From: Lachnospiraceae bacterium UBA4260
GTDB lineage: Bacteria > Bacillota > Clostridia > Lachnospirales > Lachnospiraceae
Length of the DNA: 39,457 nucleotides
Reading direction: 5' to 3'
Assembly: GCA_002395235.1 (NCBI GenBank)
Contig: DGWK01000037.1
Span: forward strand, 71,777-111,233
Shown: positions 8,082-17,184 of the stretch, one piece after another
Position numbering within the stretch: position 1 is the first letter of the stretch
Layout of the letters: each line of letters begins with the position of its first letter
Made by a program: the position numbers and the translations under genes
Notes under the pieces: generated by a model
Database searches by the model: none
What the model was told of the DNA's origin: nothing
The model's input: only the letters and a program-made list of their open reading frames with translations

Positions 8082-9620
8082 TTAAAGACTCTTTATGAAC
8101 CGGTCGAAAGCCTCCTGCCCTCCCGGCGTCCTCTTGTAGACGCCCGCGTCCTCCAGAACGCGGCGGAACACATCCCCGATCTCGTCGCACAGGATCTGGT
8201 CGATATTGCTCTCGTCGATCCGATCATAGCGGCTCATGAACTCCTCCGCCCAATCCGCGTGCTTTTCCAGCGCGGGATCCGCCCTGAGATCGTCTCCGTT
8301 AAGGATGGCCTTCTTGAGGTCCGCCATCTCGCCCAGAAGCCTTGCGGGCAGAATAGCCATGCCCATGACCTCGATCAGGCCGATATTCTCTTTTTTGATA
8401 TGATGCAGTTCCGCGTGGGGGTGATAGACGCCCAGAGGGTGCTCCTCGGTCGTTATGTTGTTGCGCAGCACCAGGTCGAGCTCATAGTGGCCGTCCCTCT
8501 TTCTCGCGATCGGCGTGATTGTGTTGTGGGGCGTGCCGTCCGTGTACGCGTAGATAAAGGCATCCTCATCCGTGTACCCGCGCCACGCGTCCAGAATGTG
8601 GTCGGCGAGCGCGATGATGCGCTCCGTGTCGGGACCGCTCAGGCGGATGCAGGACATGGGCCAGTTCACGACGCCGCAGGAGACGTCCTCGAAGCCTCCC
8701 ACCTCGAAGGTGCGCTCCACCGGCGCCTTGGCCATGGCAAAATCGTAATGCCCGCCCTGGAAATGGTCGTGACTCAGGATCGAGCCGCCCACGATCGGAA
8801 GGTCGGCGTTGGAGCCCAGGAAATAGTGCGGGAAGGCCTTAATGAAGTCAAAGAGCTTGCAGAACGTGTCGTGGTTGATGGCCATCGGAATGTGCCTTGA
8901 GTTGAACACGATGCAGTGCTCGTTGTAATAGACATAAGGCGAGTACTGGAATCCCCAGGGATTTCCCTGGATCGTGATCGGAATGATCCGGTGATTTTCT
9001 CTGGCCGGGTGGTTCACTCTGCCAAAATATCCCTCATTCTCCACGCAGAGCTGGCACTTGGGGTAGCTGGTCTGCGCCGCGTTTCTCGCCGCCGCGATGG
9101 CCTTGGGGTCCTTCTCGGGCTTGGAGAGATTGATCGTGATATCGAGCTCGCCGTACTGCGTCGCCGTCTTCCACCTTCTGTCCTTTTTGATTCTGTATCT
9201 GCGGATGTAATCCGTATTGCGGGAAAAATCGTAATACCACTCGGTGGCCTTAAGCGGATCCTCCTCGTAGATCTCGCGGAACTTCGCGATCACTTCGCTG
9301 GGACGGGGCGTCACGATCCCCATGATCTTTGTGTCAAAGAGATCCCGCATCACGACACTGCTGCCGTCCAGCATGTCCTTGCCCGCGGCGTACTCGAGAA
9401 TATCCGACAGAATCCCCTCCAGAAGCGTCCCGTCTTCGATCCCGGCGCGGTCGATGGCCGCGGCTCCTTCGAGGATCTCCTCCCGGTCGCCCGGATAGTC
9501 ATCGATGCCGAGCGCCCCAATGAGGGAATTGACCGTGTAGATCACGTCTTCCTTCTCTATGAGTCCTGTTGCCAGTGCGTATTGTGTCAGATCTCTGACT
9601 GCTGCGAATATCTTTTCCAT
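8082..9620 (-). CDS. galT: UDP-glucose--hexose-1-phosphate uridylyltransferase (class II)
   Basis: Exchanges UMP between UDP-glucose and galactose 1-phosphate in the Leloir pathway. At 512 residues it fits the long Firmicute GalT type. It carries SHDHFQGGHYDF (about 285-296), corresponding to the catalytic histidine region, and a C-terminal domain with VYHPHAELHHIKKENIGLIE. GAGGAGGG precedes the ATG. Neither galK nor galE is adjacent, so the gene is isolated from its pathway; the neighbours are cysE upstream and larE downstream. Confidence 0.95.
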   Translation of the reverse strand: MEKIFAAVRDLTQYALATGLIEKEDVIYTVNSLIGALGIDDYPGDREEILEGAAAIDRAGIEDGTLLEGILSDILEYAAGKDMLDGSSVVMRDLFDTKIMGIVTPRPSEVIAKFREIYEEDPLKATEWYYDFSRNTDYIRRYRIKKDRRWKTATQYGELDITINLSKPEKDPKAIAAARNAAQTSYPKCQLCVENEGYFGRVNHPARENHRIIPITIQGNPWGFQYSPYVYYNEHCIVFNSRHIPMAINHDTFCKLFDFIKAFPHYFLGSNADLPIVGGSILSHDHFQGGHYDFAMAKAPVERTFEVGGFEDVSCGVVNWPMSCIRLSGPDTERIIALADHILDAWRGYTDEDAFIYAYTDGTPHNTITPIARKRDGHYELDLVLRNNITTEEHPLGVYHPHAELHHIKKENIGLIEVMGMAILPARLLGEMADLKKAILNGDDLRADPALEKHADWAEEFMSRYDRIDESNIDQILCDEIGDVFRRVLEDAGVYKRTPGGQEAFDRFIKSL

Positions 9621-9654
9621 TTCTACCCTCCTCTATTCCCTCCTGTGTTGAGGT

Positions 9655-9710
9655 CAGCGGAACGAGCCGCTTTCCATTTTTTATCCAAGGCAAGTGGAGC
9701 GAGCCGCTGC
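9655..9710. repeat. Short direct repeat with small hairpins between cysE and galT
   Basis: GGAACGAGCCGCT (from about 9659) recurs as GGAGCGAGCCGCT (from about 9693). The first copy forms a small AGCGG/CCGCT hairpin. There is no clear T-run after it on the minus strand, so I do not call it a terminator. Confidence 0.5.
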
Positions 9711-9719
9711 GCCGCCTTT

Positions 9720-10685
9720 TTAATACCAGTTCTCGGGCTTTCCGCCCTCTTCTGCCTCTTCTCTGGGCCCTTCGAGCTCTTCCTTGTGCCGGATCACCAG
9801 CTCCTGCGTCTTGACGCTCATTCTGGTCCCCGGCTTTACGCTGCTTGTGATGAACACGTTGGAGCCGATGACCGAGCCCTTTCCGATCACCGTCTCACCG
9901 CCCAGGATGGAGGCGCCGGCGTAGATCGTGACATCGTCCTCGATGGTGGGATGTCTCTTGGACCCGCGCAGGGTCTGCCCGCCCCTTGTGGAGAGCGCGC
10001 CGATCGTGACGCCCTGGTATATTTTGACATGTTCGCCGATGACGGACGTCTCACCGACCACAATGCCGGTCCCGTGGTCCATAAAGAAATATCTTCCGAT
10101 GGTGGCGCCCGGATGAATATCGATACCGGTCCGGGAGTGCGCGTACTCCGTCATCATTCTGGGAATCAGCGGGACCCCCAGCAGGAACAGCTCGTGGGCC
10201 AGCCTGTTGACCGTACTGGCTAAAAGGCCCGGGTAGCAGAGCACGATCTCTTCCTTATTGTATGCGGCCGGATCGCCCTGGTAAAAGGCCTCCATGTCGG
10301 TGTCGACCAGCTCCCTGATGGCGGGAATCCGGCTTATGAAGGTGATGGCCAGTTCCTCCGAGAGATCCTTGAGCTCCGCCTCCGGCGTCTGCGCGTACTC
10401 ATCGCGGAAGCGCAGCGCGATCGCGATCTGCTTGGCCAGGTTGTAGACGACGTCCTCGATCAAAATACTGATCCTGCTGTTGTCATTGTAGCTCCTGTAG
10501 TTCTTCTCCCTGTAGTAACCGGGAAAGAGGATGTTGAGCAGCTTATTCACAATGTCCGTCACGGCGTCGCTGTCCGGCTGACTGAAGACGTCCATCTTGT
10601 CTATATCTCTTCCGTTCTTGTAATCCTCCAGTATATTCTCGGTGATCTTTCGGATCCTCTCGTTGATCATCTTCTCGTTGGCCAT
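9720..10685 (-). CDS. cysE: Serine O-acetyltransferase, EpsC type
   Basis: Acetylates serine with acetyl-CoA to O-acetylserine, the cysteine precursor. The C-terminal half is a left-handed hexapeptide-repeat helix (IHPGATIG, MDHGTGIVVGETSVIG, VKIYQGVTIGALS, DVTIYAGASILGG), with the catalytic Asp-His in MDHGTG. I chose the ATG at 10685 because AAAGGAG precedes it and the protein then begins MANEKMINERI; the longer frame to 10829 has no matching site. That gives 321 residues. The long helical N-terminus (about 170 residues) is typical of the EpsC subgroup. No Cys T-box or other riboswitch is visible upstream. Confidence 0.92.
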   Translation of the reverse strand: MANEKMINERIRKITENILEDYKNGRDIDKMDVFSQPDSDAVTDIVNKLLNILFPGYYREKNYRSYNDNSRISILIEDVVYNLAKQIAIALRFRDEYAQTPEAELKDLSEELAITFISRIPAIRELVDTDMEAFYQGDPAAYNKEEIVLCYPGLLASTVNRLAHELFLLGVPLIPRMMTEYAHSRTGIDIHPGATIGRYFFMDHGTGIVVGETSVIGEHVKIYQGVTIGALSTRGGQTLRGSKRHPTIEDDVTIYAGASILGGETVIGKGSVIGSNVFITSSVKPGTRMSVKTQELVIRHKEELEGPREEAEEGGKPENWY

Positions 10686-10924
10686 CCGCTGTCCACTCCT
10701 TTCGAGCGCTGACCGGACTTTTTCCTTCCCTTCGCCCGGCTTCATATTGATAGTAGCATCATCATCACACATTATACATGGAAAAAACGCACCTGTGTAT
10801 GGTCCGATTACTTGTGATGGATTTGGCAATTGCTTTTAGAATTGCTTTTAAGAACAAACTAACGTTTCTCGTCAATCTGTGTTACTATGATAACAGGAAA
10901 TGTCTTTCCTTATAAGGAGGAGCT

Positions 10925-12580
10925 ATGAAAAATTGCAGATCTCATAAATTTTATTCCCTTATGTGCAAGGCTTTCATCGTGCCTGCCCTCGTTTGCTCTT
11001 TTGCCGCCCCTGCAGTCATCCCCGCATCGGCCGCCGACACAAAGGAAACCGGCGCCGCGGATAACGCTTCCGGCACCGCTGCCGCAGATTCCGCTTCGGA
11101 CACTTCCGCTGCCTCCTCTGTAACGGTTCCCGAGCTCATTCTCTCCAAATGCTATCTGCTCGAGTCAGACAATTATGAAAATATAGCGGACGGTTACTAC
11201 CAGGCCGTCCTTCTCACCGAAGAATCCGCGAAGAGTTTTCCGGCCCTGAGCAGCGGCCTCGACGCGGTCAATACAAGGATCACGGCGTCCTGCAAGGAGA
11301 CTTTCAAGGAGCTCTCGGAAGGGTCCAAGGAGTTCAACGCCTCCAATAAGAAGGACGGAACGCCGGTCCCCGCTACGCTCGAATACAGCATCATCCCTAC
11401 GCGCATGGATGACAAGGTCGTCAGCTTCATCACCTCCTGTTACAGCTACCTGCCCGGAGCCGCTCACGGCATGACCGTGTTCGAGGGCATCACCCTGGAC
11501 GTCTCCACCGGCAAGGAAGTGACTTTCGATCAGGTCATCAAGGATAAAAGCGCGCTGGTCGCCGCGATCAACGAAAACCTCCGCTTTATGAGCACCGGCG
11601 AGCCGGCCGGCGACCGCGAGGAGTCGATCTCCGAGGCGCTCGCTTCCGTCGACTACTTCCCTTCCTGGGTGATCAGCGACGGCGGCGTCATCTTCCGCTT
11701 TGATCCCTCCTCCATCGGCGCGTATGCGGAAGGCGCCCTGCAGGCCGAGGTCTCTTTTGCAAAATATCCCGACCTGTTCACAGACGCTTACGGGCCCCAC
11801 GTCGGCTCCTTCGTATATCCTGTCGACACCTTCTATCCTGCGATCGTGGACCTGAACGGAGACGGCACCTATGAGCAGGTCAGCCTCAACGCCCGCCCCA
11901 ACGAGAGCGAGAACATGACCTCCTACACGGCGCTCCGGGTCGCTGTCGGCGACAAGGAATGCCTGCGCGAGACCTATTTCTTCAACGCCAAGGGATACCT
12001 TCTGCACACGCAGTCCGGCAAGAATTATCTCTACGTGCAGACGATCACCGACAACGACTATCGAATCTTCAGTGTCTTCGACCTGAGCGGCGAAAAGCCT
12101 GTGTTCGTGGGAGAACTCAACGGCACGGGATTTACCTCCCGCTACCGCAGAGAGAGCGAGAATTCCGACATCTGGTACCTCGACGAGCAGCTGATCTCCT
12201 CGCCCGACTCCTTCACGCTCGACTCCCACCTGGACCTGATGAGCACTTACTCCGCCACAAGGCGCTATAAAGTCGGCGACGACGGCATGCCCGTCCCGCT
12301 GACCGAGGACTACGAGATCAGCAGCGACCTCGTCCTCACGGCTCTCACGGACCTTCCGGGTGACACTGTGGATCCCTCCACCGGCGCTGTCACTAAGAAG
12401 AGCGCCACCCTTCCCAAGGGGACCAAGTGCCGCCTCTACCGCACAAACGGCAAGGACACCGTCGACGTGATCACCGAGGACGGCACCGTCTACCGCTTCA
12501 GCGTGACCGAGACCTGGCCGCAGAAAGTCAACGGCCTGCGGCTCGATGAGGCCTTTGAAGGGACCATGTTTGCGGGATGA
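10925..12580 (+). CDS. Secreted DUF3298/RsiV-like domain protein
   Basis: The 551 residues begin with a signal peptide (positive MKNCRSHKF, hydrophobic core, probable cleavage near ASAADT at about 34-38). A low-complexity Ala/Ser/Thr/Asp linker follows to about residue 65. The middle, about 70-290, looks like the DUF4163/DUF3298 pair: YSYLPGAAHGMT, then ITLDVSTGKEVTFDQVI, the pattern seen in RsiV-type lysozyme-binding anti-sigma factors. A segment VDLNGDGTYEQVSL near 311-324 resembles an FG-GAP/calcium-type loop. No sigma factor is adjacent and no membrane anchor remains after cleavage, so it is probably exported and free or wall-associated. The ligand is unknown. AAGGAGG precedes the ATG. 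Confidence 0.8.
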   Translation: MKNCRSHKFYSLMCKAFIVPALVCSFAAPAVIPASAADTKETGAADNASGTAAADSASDTSAASSVTVPELILSKCYLLESDNYENIADGYYQAVLLTEESAKSFPALSSGLDAVNTRITASCKETFKELSEGSKEFNASNKKDGTPVPATLEYSIIPTRMDDKVVSFITSCYSYLPGAAHGMTVFEGITLDVSTGKEVTFDQVIKDKSALVAAINENLRFMSTGEPAGDREESISEALASVDYFPSWVISDGGVIFRFDPSSIGAYAEGALQAEVSFAKYPDLFTDAYGPHVGSFVYPVDTFYPAIVDLNGDGTYEQVSLNARPNESENMTSYTALRVAVGDKECLRETYFFNAKGYLLHTQSGKNYLYVQTITDNDYRIFSVFDLSGEKPVFVGELNGTGFTSRYRRESENSDIWYLDEQLISSPDSFTLDSHLDLMSTYSATRRYKVGDDGMPVPLTEDYEISSDLVLTALTDLPGDTVDPSTGAVTKKSATLPKGTKCRLYRTNGKDTVDVITEDGTVYRFSVTETWPQKVNGLRLDEAFEGTMFAG

Positions 12581-12634
12581 CGCCCTGACAGCCGCCTGAG
12601 GACGGCGCAGTAGCCGCCTTGAACACAGTGTATT

Positions 12635-12692
12635 AAAAAGAACAGCCCCGCGGGCAACCGATTTTCCGGTTCCCGTGGGGCTGTTCTCTTTC
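12635..12692. terminator. Bidirectional terminator
   Basis: GAACAGCCCC (12640-12649) pairs with GGGGCTGTTC (12677-12686), with a further inner stem of GGGCAACCG against CGGTTCCCG. A-rich sequence on the left and T-rich on the right allow it to serve the plus gene ending at 12580 and the minus gene ending at 12699. Confidence 0.9.
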
Positions 12693-12698
12693 GTTTCA

Positions 12699-14030
12699 TT
12701 ACTTCTCCGCGCTTCCGACCAGGTAATTGATAAACTGCTGCGCCGTCCTTCCGGACGCGCCGCCGCTGCGCAGCTCCCACTGATTGGCGAGCAGTGCCAG
12801 CTCTTTTTCCGACAGAGTGATCTCCGGATATCTCCGGGCCAGCTCGTTTACGATGTGCAGATATTCCTGGTGAGAAGGTTTGAAGTACCCGATCGTGACG
12901 CCGAAGCGCGCCACCAGCGAGAGCTTCTCCTGCACCGTGTCGCTCCTGTGCATCTCATCGTCGGACCGATCATTCCGGTCTCCCCAGGTCTCCTTGATCA
13001 GATGTCTCCGGTTGGAGGTCGCGTAGATCAGGATATTCTCCGGCTTCGTCTCCAGTCCTCCCTCTATGACCGCCTTGAGATACTTGTACTCGATCTCGAA
13101 CTCCTCAAAAGACAGATCGTCCATGTAGATGATGAACCGATAGTTGCGGTTCTTAATCTCCGAGATGATGCGCTGCAGGTCCTTGAACTGGTGCTTGTAG
13201 ACTTCGATCATTCTAAGGCCCTGGCTGTAATAGCGGTTCAGGATCGCCTTGATGCTCGTGGACTTGCCGGTGCCCGCATCTCCGTACAGAAGGACGTTGT
13301 TGGCCATGCGCCCCTGCACAAAAGCCTCTGTATTTGCGATCAGCTTCTGTTTCTGCAGCTCGTAGCCGATCAGGTCCTCCAGCTGCACGTCGCTCGTCGC
13401 CGTGATCGGGATCAGGAATTCCCTTCCTTTGTCCTCATCGTTGACGCGGAAAGCCTTGTTCAGGCCAAACTTGCCGACTCCGTATTCCTTGTAGAAACCG
13501 GTGATGATGTCATACATCTTCTGTTCCGGGGACTGCGCGCTCTCTTCGCTCTCCACCGCCTCGATCCTCTCGCTCAGCTCCTGGACCTTCTCGCTGACGC
13601 TTCTGTTGAAGACCCGCTCCGGCTTTCCGACCGCCGTATAGTTCTCGAGAATGCTGAAGCAGTTCACTCCCAGCGCGCTCTCGATCGGGCTGAAATCATA
13701 GTGAAACAGCTCCCGGAAGATCCTGAAGTCGCCCAGCGCGAACGCGTTGACGCTGCCCTGGTTGGCGCCCACCTTCTCGGATACCAGCGTAAAAGGTGTC
13801 TCCGTAGTGGCGATCAGATAGGCCAGATAGTTGTGCCACAGGTTCTTATTAAAGCCGAACTTCGTGGCGAGGTCCAGCAGCCGATGCACCTGCTCGTAGA
13901 TCTCGCTGATCAGCGCTTCCCTGTCATAGTCTCCTTCATCGAACTTCCTGCAGATCTCAGCCAGACAGTGCAGGATGCTCTCTTCCCCTATTCCTCTGTA
14001 AATGATCAGTTTGGACGTAAGACGATACAT
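12699..14030 (-). CDS. DUF815 family AAA+ ATPase
   Basis: The 443 residues end in an ATPase domain with Walker A YGDAGTGKS (about 251-259) and Walker B FIIYMDDLSFEEFE (about 297-310). Later come ILIYATSNRRHL (sensor 1 region) and the C-terminal ARRYPEITLSEKE helices. This matches the DUF815 family of predicted ATPases. The N-terminal 200 residues are helical and family-specific. Function is unknown; partners are usually not obvious. AGAGGAG precedes the ATG. It is divergent to the DUF1846 gene, with about 260 bases between them. Confidence 0.88.
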   Translation of the reverse strand: MYRLTSKLIIYRGIGEESILHCLAEICRKFDEGDYDREALISEIYEQVHRLLDLATKFGFNKNLWHNYLAYLIATTETPFTLVSEKVGANQGSVNAFALGDFRIFRELFHYDFSPIESALGVNCFSILENYTAVGKPERVFNRSVSEKVQELSERIEAVESEESAQSPEQKMYDIITGFYKEYGVGKFGLNKAFRVNDEDKGREFLIPITATSDVQLEDLIGYELQKQKLIANTEAFVQGRMANNVLLYGDAGTGKSTSIKAILNRYYSQGLRMIEVYKHQFKDLQRIISEIKNRNYRFIIYMDDLSFEEFEIEYKYLKAVIEGGLETKPENILIYATSNRRHLIKETWGDRNDRSDDEMHRSDTVQEKLSLVARFGVTIGYFKPSHQEYLHIVNELARRYPEITLSEKELALLANQWELRSGGASGRTAQQFINYLVGSAEK

Positions 14031-14219
14031 GTTTGTTCTCCTCTGAGGCTCCTCATAAGCGTTCGCAGCGATCCGATATCTGAGCCTTTGCTGAATTCCT
14101 GATGTTTTCTGTTCCCGTAAATGGTAGCATTTATTGCGGTTTTCAGCAATTAGAATTAGTGCGGTAAAATCCCTTCGATATATGTCAAAAAAGTCTTTCC
14201 TCTGAATCTCTCATTACGC

Positions 14220-14225
14220 TATAAT
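14220..14225 (+). promoter_or_regulatory. Possible -10 element for the DUF1846 gene
   Basis: A perfect TATAAT lies 65 bases before the start codon. The -35 region 17 bases upstream (TTCCTC) is a poor match, so this is tentative. The rest of 14031-14289 is AT-rich and holds no gene that I can support. Confidence 0.4.
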
Positions 14226-14289
14226 AAGATTTGATTTTTTTGTAACTGTTCAGCACCCTGGAAAAGGTCAAAAGGAGAGGTGATTATTT

Positions 14290-15774
14290 ATGCAGATCGG
14301 ATTTGATAACAAAAAATATCTCAAGACGCAGTCAGAGCATATCAGAGAAAGAATCTCAAAGTTTGGCGGCAAGCTCTATCTGGAGTTCGGCGGCAAGCTG
14401 TTTGACGATTACCACGCTTCCAGGGTTCTCCCCGGATTCAAACCCGATTCCAAGATCACCATGCTCTATGAACTCAAGGACCAGGCGGAGATCGTCGTCG
14501 CCATCAACGCGGCCGACATCGAGAAGAACAAAGTCCGCGGCGATCTGGGCATCACCTATGACGAAGATCTGCTCCGCCTCGTAGACGCGTTTACAAAGCA
14601 GGGCCTCTACGTCGGAAGTGTTGTACTGACGCGCTTTGCCAACCAGCCTTCCGCCGTCGCCTATGAGAAAAAGCTTCAGTCCCTGGGTCTTAAAGTATAC
14701 AGGCACTATCCGATCGCAGGTTACCCCGTCGACATCCCGCTGATCGTCAGCGAGAACGGATACGGAAGAAACGACTACATCGAGACCACCCGTCCTCTTG
14801 TCGTCGTAACCGCCCCCGGTCCCGGCAGCGGAAAGATGGCGACCTGCCTCTCCCAGCTCTATCACGAGAACCGGCGCGGGATCAAAGCCGGCTACGCCAA
14901 GTTCGAGACCTTCCCGGTCTGGAATCTTGCGCTGAACCACCCGGTCAACCTGGCCTATGAGGCGGCGACGGCAGATCTCGATGACATCAACATGATCGAC
15001 CCCTTCCACCTGGAAGCCTATGACGAGAAATGCGTCAACTACAACAGGGACGTGGAAGTTTTCCCTCTTCTCAACGCGATCTTCCAGAAGATCTACGGCG
15101 AGTCCCCTTACAAGTCTCCCACCGATATGGGCGTCAACATGGTCGGCCTGTGCATCTGCGACGACGAAGTCTGCAGGAAAGCGGCCCGCCAGGAGATCAT
15201 CCGGCGCTACTATGATGCACAGTGCGAATTCCGCAAGGGGAACGCGGGCGAGGAGCCTGTCCGCAAGATCGAGCTTCTGATGAATAAGGCGTCGATCAGC
15301 GTCTCCGAGAGGCCGGTCGTGATGGCGGCCAATCTCAACGCCGAGAAGACCGGCGCGCCGGCGGCGGCCATGGAGATGGCGGACGGCACTATTTTGACAG
15401 GAAGAACCTCGGAGCTGCTGGGCGCGTCCTCCGCTCTTCTGCTCAACGCCCTCAAGAAACTTGCCGGCGTCGAGGACAGCATCAAGCTGATCAGCCCCGA
15501 GATCATCGCTCCCATCATGGAGATGAAGATCGATCACCTGGGCAGCGACAACACATCCCTGCTGCACCTGAACGAGCTCCTGATTGCCCTCGCCATCGCC
15601 GGAGTCACGGACCCCAACGCCAAGGCGGCCATCGACCAGCTCGAGAACCTGCGGGGCCTGGAAGTCCACTCTTCCGTGATCCTGTCGCAGATTGACGCGG
15701 GCGTCTTCAAAAAACTCGGCGTCAACCTGACCTGCGAGCCTCACTACGAGAGCAACAAACTCTACCATAAATAA
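14290..15774 (+). CDS. DUF1846 domain-containing protein
   Basis: The 494 residues match the DUF1846 family across the length: the start MQIGFDNKKYLKTQSEHI, the glycine-rich nucleotide-binding-like loop PGPGSGKMATCLSQLYHE (about 177-194), the KFETFPVWNLALNHPVNLAYEAATADL block, and a C-terminal HLNELLIALAIAGV region. It is a soluble protein common in Firmicutes. A structure from Streptococcus pneumoniae is known as I recall, but the reaction is not. AAGGAGAGGTG precedes the ATG. It has its own terminator. Confidence 0.92.
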   Translation: MQIGFDNKKYLKTQSEHIRERISKFGGKLYLEFGGKLFDDYHASRVLPGFKPDSKITMLYELKDQAEIVVAINAADIEKNKVRGDLGITYDEDLLRLVDAFTKQGLYVGSVVLTRFANQPSAVAYEKKLQSLGLKVYRHYPIAGYPVDIPLIVSENGYGRNDYIETTRPLVVVTAPGPGSGKMATCLSQLYHENRRGIKAGYAKFETFPVWNLALNHPVNLAYEAATADLDDINMIDPFHLEAYDEKCVNYNRDVEVFPLLNAIFQKIYGESPYKSPTDMGVNMVGLCICDDEVCRKAARQEIIRRYYDAQCEFRKGNAGEEPVRKIELLMNKASISVSERPVVMAANLNAEKTGAPAAAMEMADGTILTGRTSELLGASSALLLNALKKLAGVEDSIKLISPEIIAPIMEMKIDHLGSDNTSLLHLNELLIALAIAGVTDPNAKAAIDQLENLRGLEVHSSVILSQIDAGVFKKLGVNLTCEPHYESNKLYHK

Positions 15775-15783
15775 TCTTTTATT

Positions 15784-15820
15784 GCCTCTTTTCATCGAGT
15801 GTGGAAAGAGGCATTTTTTT
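15784..15820 (+). terminator. Terminator of the DUF1846 gene
   Basis: GCCTCTTTTC pairs with GGAAAGAGGC (one G-T pair), followed by a run of seven T. Confidence 0.9.
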
Positions 15821-15938
15821 ATGTTAGGATATTGTTTTAGAAGGAAAGTATAAGATGGAATGCGTTCCGGCAGGTCAATCGGGAAGACCAAGCGGATGCA
15901 GTCTCCAATCAACTAAGGGTATAGGAGGAAATTCTTTT

Positions 15939-16886
15939 ATGAAACCGTATGCATTTGGCGTGGATATCGGAGGAACTACTGTTAAGATCGGGTTTTTCTC
16001 TTCAAACGGGAAGTTTGTTGAGCACTGGGAGATTCCCACCCGCAAGGAAGATAACGGATCCATGATCCTTCCGGATATCGCCAGCGCGATCGCCAAGAAG
16101 ATGGACCAGTATAACATCACCATTGATGATATCGAGGGCGTAGGCGTAGGCGTTCCCGGCCCCGTTCTCGGCGACGGCGTCGTCAGCATGTGCGTTAACC
16201 TCGGCTGGGGCAAAGTCGATGTCCGCGAGGAACTCACCAGCCTTCTGGGCGGCGTGCCCGTAGAAGTCGGAAATGACGCCAATGTCGCGGCTCTGGGCGA
16301 GCAGTGGAACGGCGGCGGCAAGGGACATGACAACGTCGTCATGGTCACCCTCGGAACCGGCGTCGGCGGCGGCATCATCCTGGGCGGCAAGATCGTCGCG
16401 GGTTCCAACGGCGCGGCCGGCGAGATCGGCCACATGAAGGTCAGAGACAAAGAGACGGCTGTCTGCGGCTGCGGCAAGAAGGGGTGCCTTGAGCAGTACG
16501 CCTCCGCTACCGGCGTCGTCCGTCTGGCAAAGCTCGGACTTACCAAGGCTTCCGCGAAAGAGTCCCCTCTGAAAAATCTTGAAGAGATCACCGCCAAGGA
16601 CGTCTTCGACTACGCTAAGAGCGGCGATGAGTACTCCCTCTCCGTCGTAGATGAAGTCGGCAAGATGCTCGGTGAAGCCATCGCCCACATCACCTGCGTC
16701 GTCGACCCTGATGTCGTCGTCATCGGCGGCGGCGTATCCAAGGCCGGCCAGATCCTTCTTGACGCGGTGGAAAAGTATTATGCGCCCGCCGCTTTCCACG
16801 CATGCCGCGACGTTGATTTCAAGCTTGCGGTACTCGGAAATGACGCCGGCATGTACGGCGCCGTGAGAATGGTCCTGGGCAAGTGA
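15939..16886 (+). CDS. glcK: ROK family glucokinase
   Basis: Phosphorylates glucose to glucose 6-phosphate with ATP. The 315 residues show the phosphate-1 motif FGVDIGGTTVKIG (about 4-16), VGVPGPV, the GTGVGGGII block (about 142-150), and the ROK zinc site CGCGKKGCLEQYAS (about 174-187), then VVIGGGVSKAG near 265. The ATG at 15939 is preceded by ATAGGAGG; the longer frame to 15855 has no such site. Directly upstream of enolase on the same strand, but with a terminator between them, so the two are separate transcripts. Confidence 0.93.
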   Translation: MKPYAFGVDIGGTTVKIGFFSSNGKFVEHWEIPTRKEDNGSMILPDIASAIAKKMDQYNITIDDIEGVGVGVPGPVLGDGVVSMCVNLGWGKVDVREELTSLLGGVPVEVGNDANVAALGEQWNGGGKGHDNVVMVTLGTGVGGGIILGGKIVAGSNGAAGEIGHMKVRDKETAVCGCGKKGCLEQYASATGVVRLAKLGLTKASAKESPLKNLEEITAKDVFDYAKSGDEYSLSVVDEVGKMLGEAIAHITCVVDPDVVVIGGGVSKAGQILLDAVEKYYAPAAFHACRDVDFKLAVLGNDAGMYGAVRMVLGK

Positions 16887-16944
16887 TCCTATTGCGCTGA
16901 GCCGGAATGTTCGGCTGACTTTGAATATATAAAGTAATAACTTT

Positions 16945-16975
16945 AAGCTGCTCCTTATGGAGCAGCTTTTTTTGT
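16945..16975 (+). terminator. Terminator of glcK
   Basis: AAGCTGCTCC, loop TTAT, GGAGCAGCTT, followed by T-run. Confidence 0.93.
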
Positions 16976-17037
16976 AATTCAGTTCCGAATAGTTAGTCAT
17001 GCTTTTGAGCAAATTGCTCAAAGTTAAAAATAACTAA

Positions 17038-17066
17038 TTGACATATTTTCGTGCAAACCTTATAAT
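17038..17066 (+). promoter_or_regulatory. Consensus promoter of eno
   Basis: A perfect TTGACA, a 17-base spacer and a perfect TATAAT. This is the strongest promoter in the window, fitting a highly expressed glycolytic gene. It leaves a leader of about 110 bases before the eno ATG, in which I see no known riboswitch. Confidence 0.93.
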
Positions 17067-17184
17067 TTGGAGCAAATGGGATGTACTGTATTTTTCCCAA
17101 AATATCGCTGTTTCCGAAAGATATGTGCGGAAGCAGTCTGCAGGTTCAGGCGCCGTGTCTGCGCCGAATACGAAAGGAGGACAC

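Noticed and set aside
10686..10924. Cys T-box or other riboswitch before cysE
   Set aside because: No T-box sequence (GGGTGG-type) or specifier stem was found in the 239 bases, and I saw no other known element.
14356..15912. 518-codon open frame on the minus strand opposite the DUF1846 gene
   Set aside because: It is the reverse shadow of a well-supported family gene in GC-rich DNA; its translation shows no recognisable domain and is dominated by Val, Asp, Gly and Leu. The same applies to the long opposite frames over rimO, rqcH, eno and galT.
17038..17184. Longer enolase frame starting at TTG
   Set aside because: The TTG is part of the -35 box, and the AAAGGAGG site and family start are at 17185.
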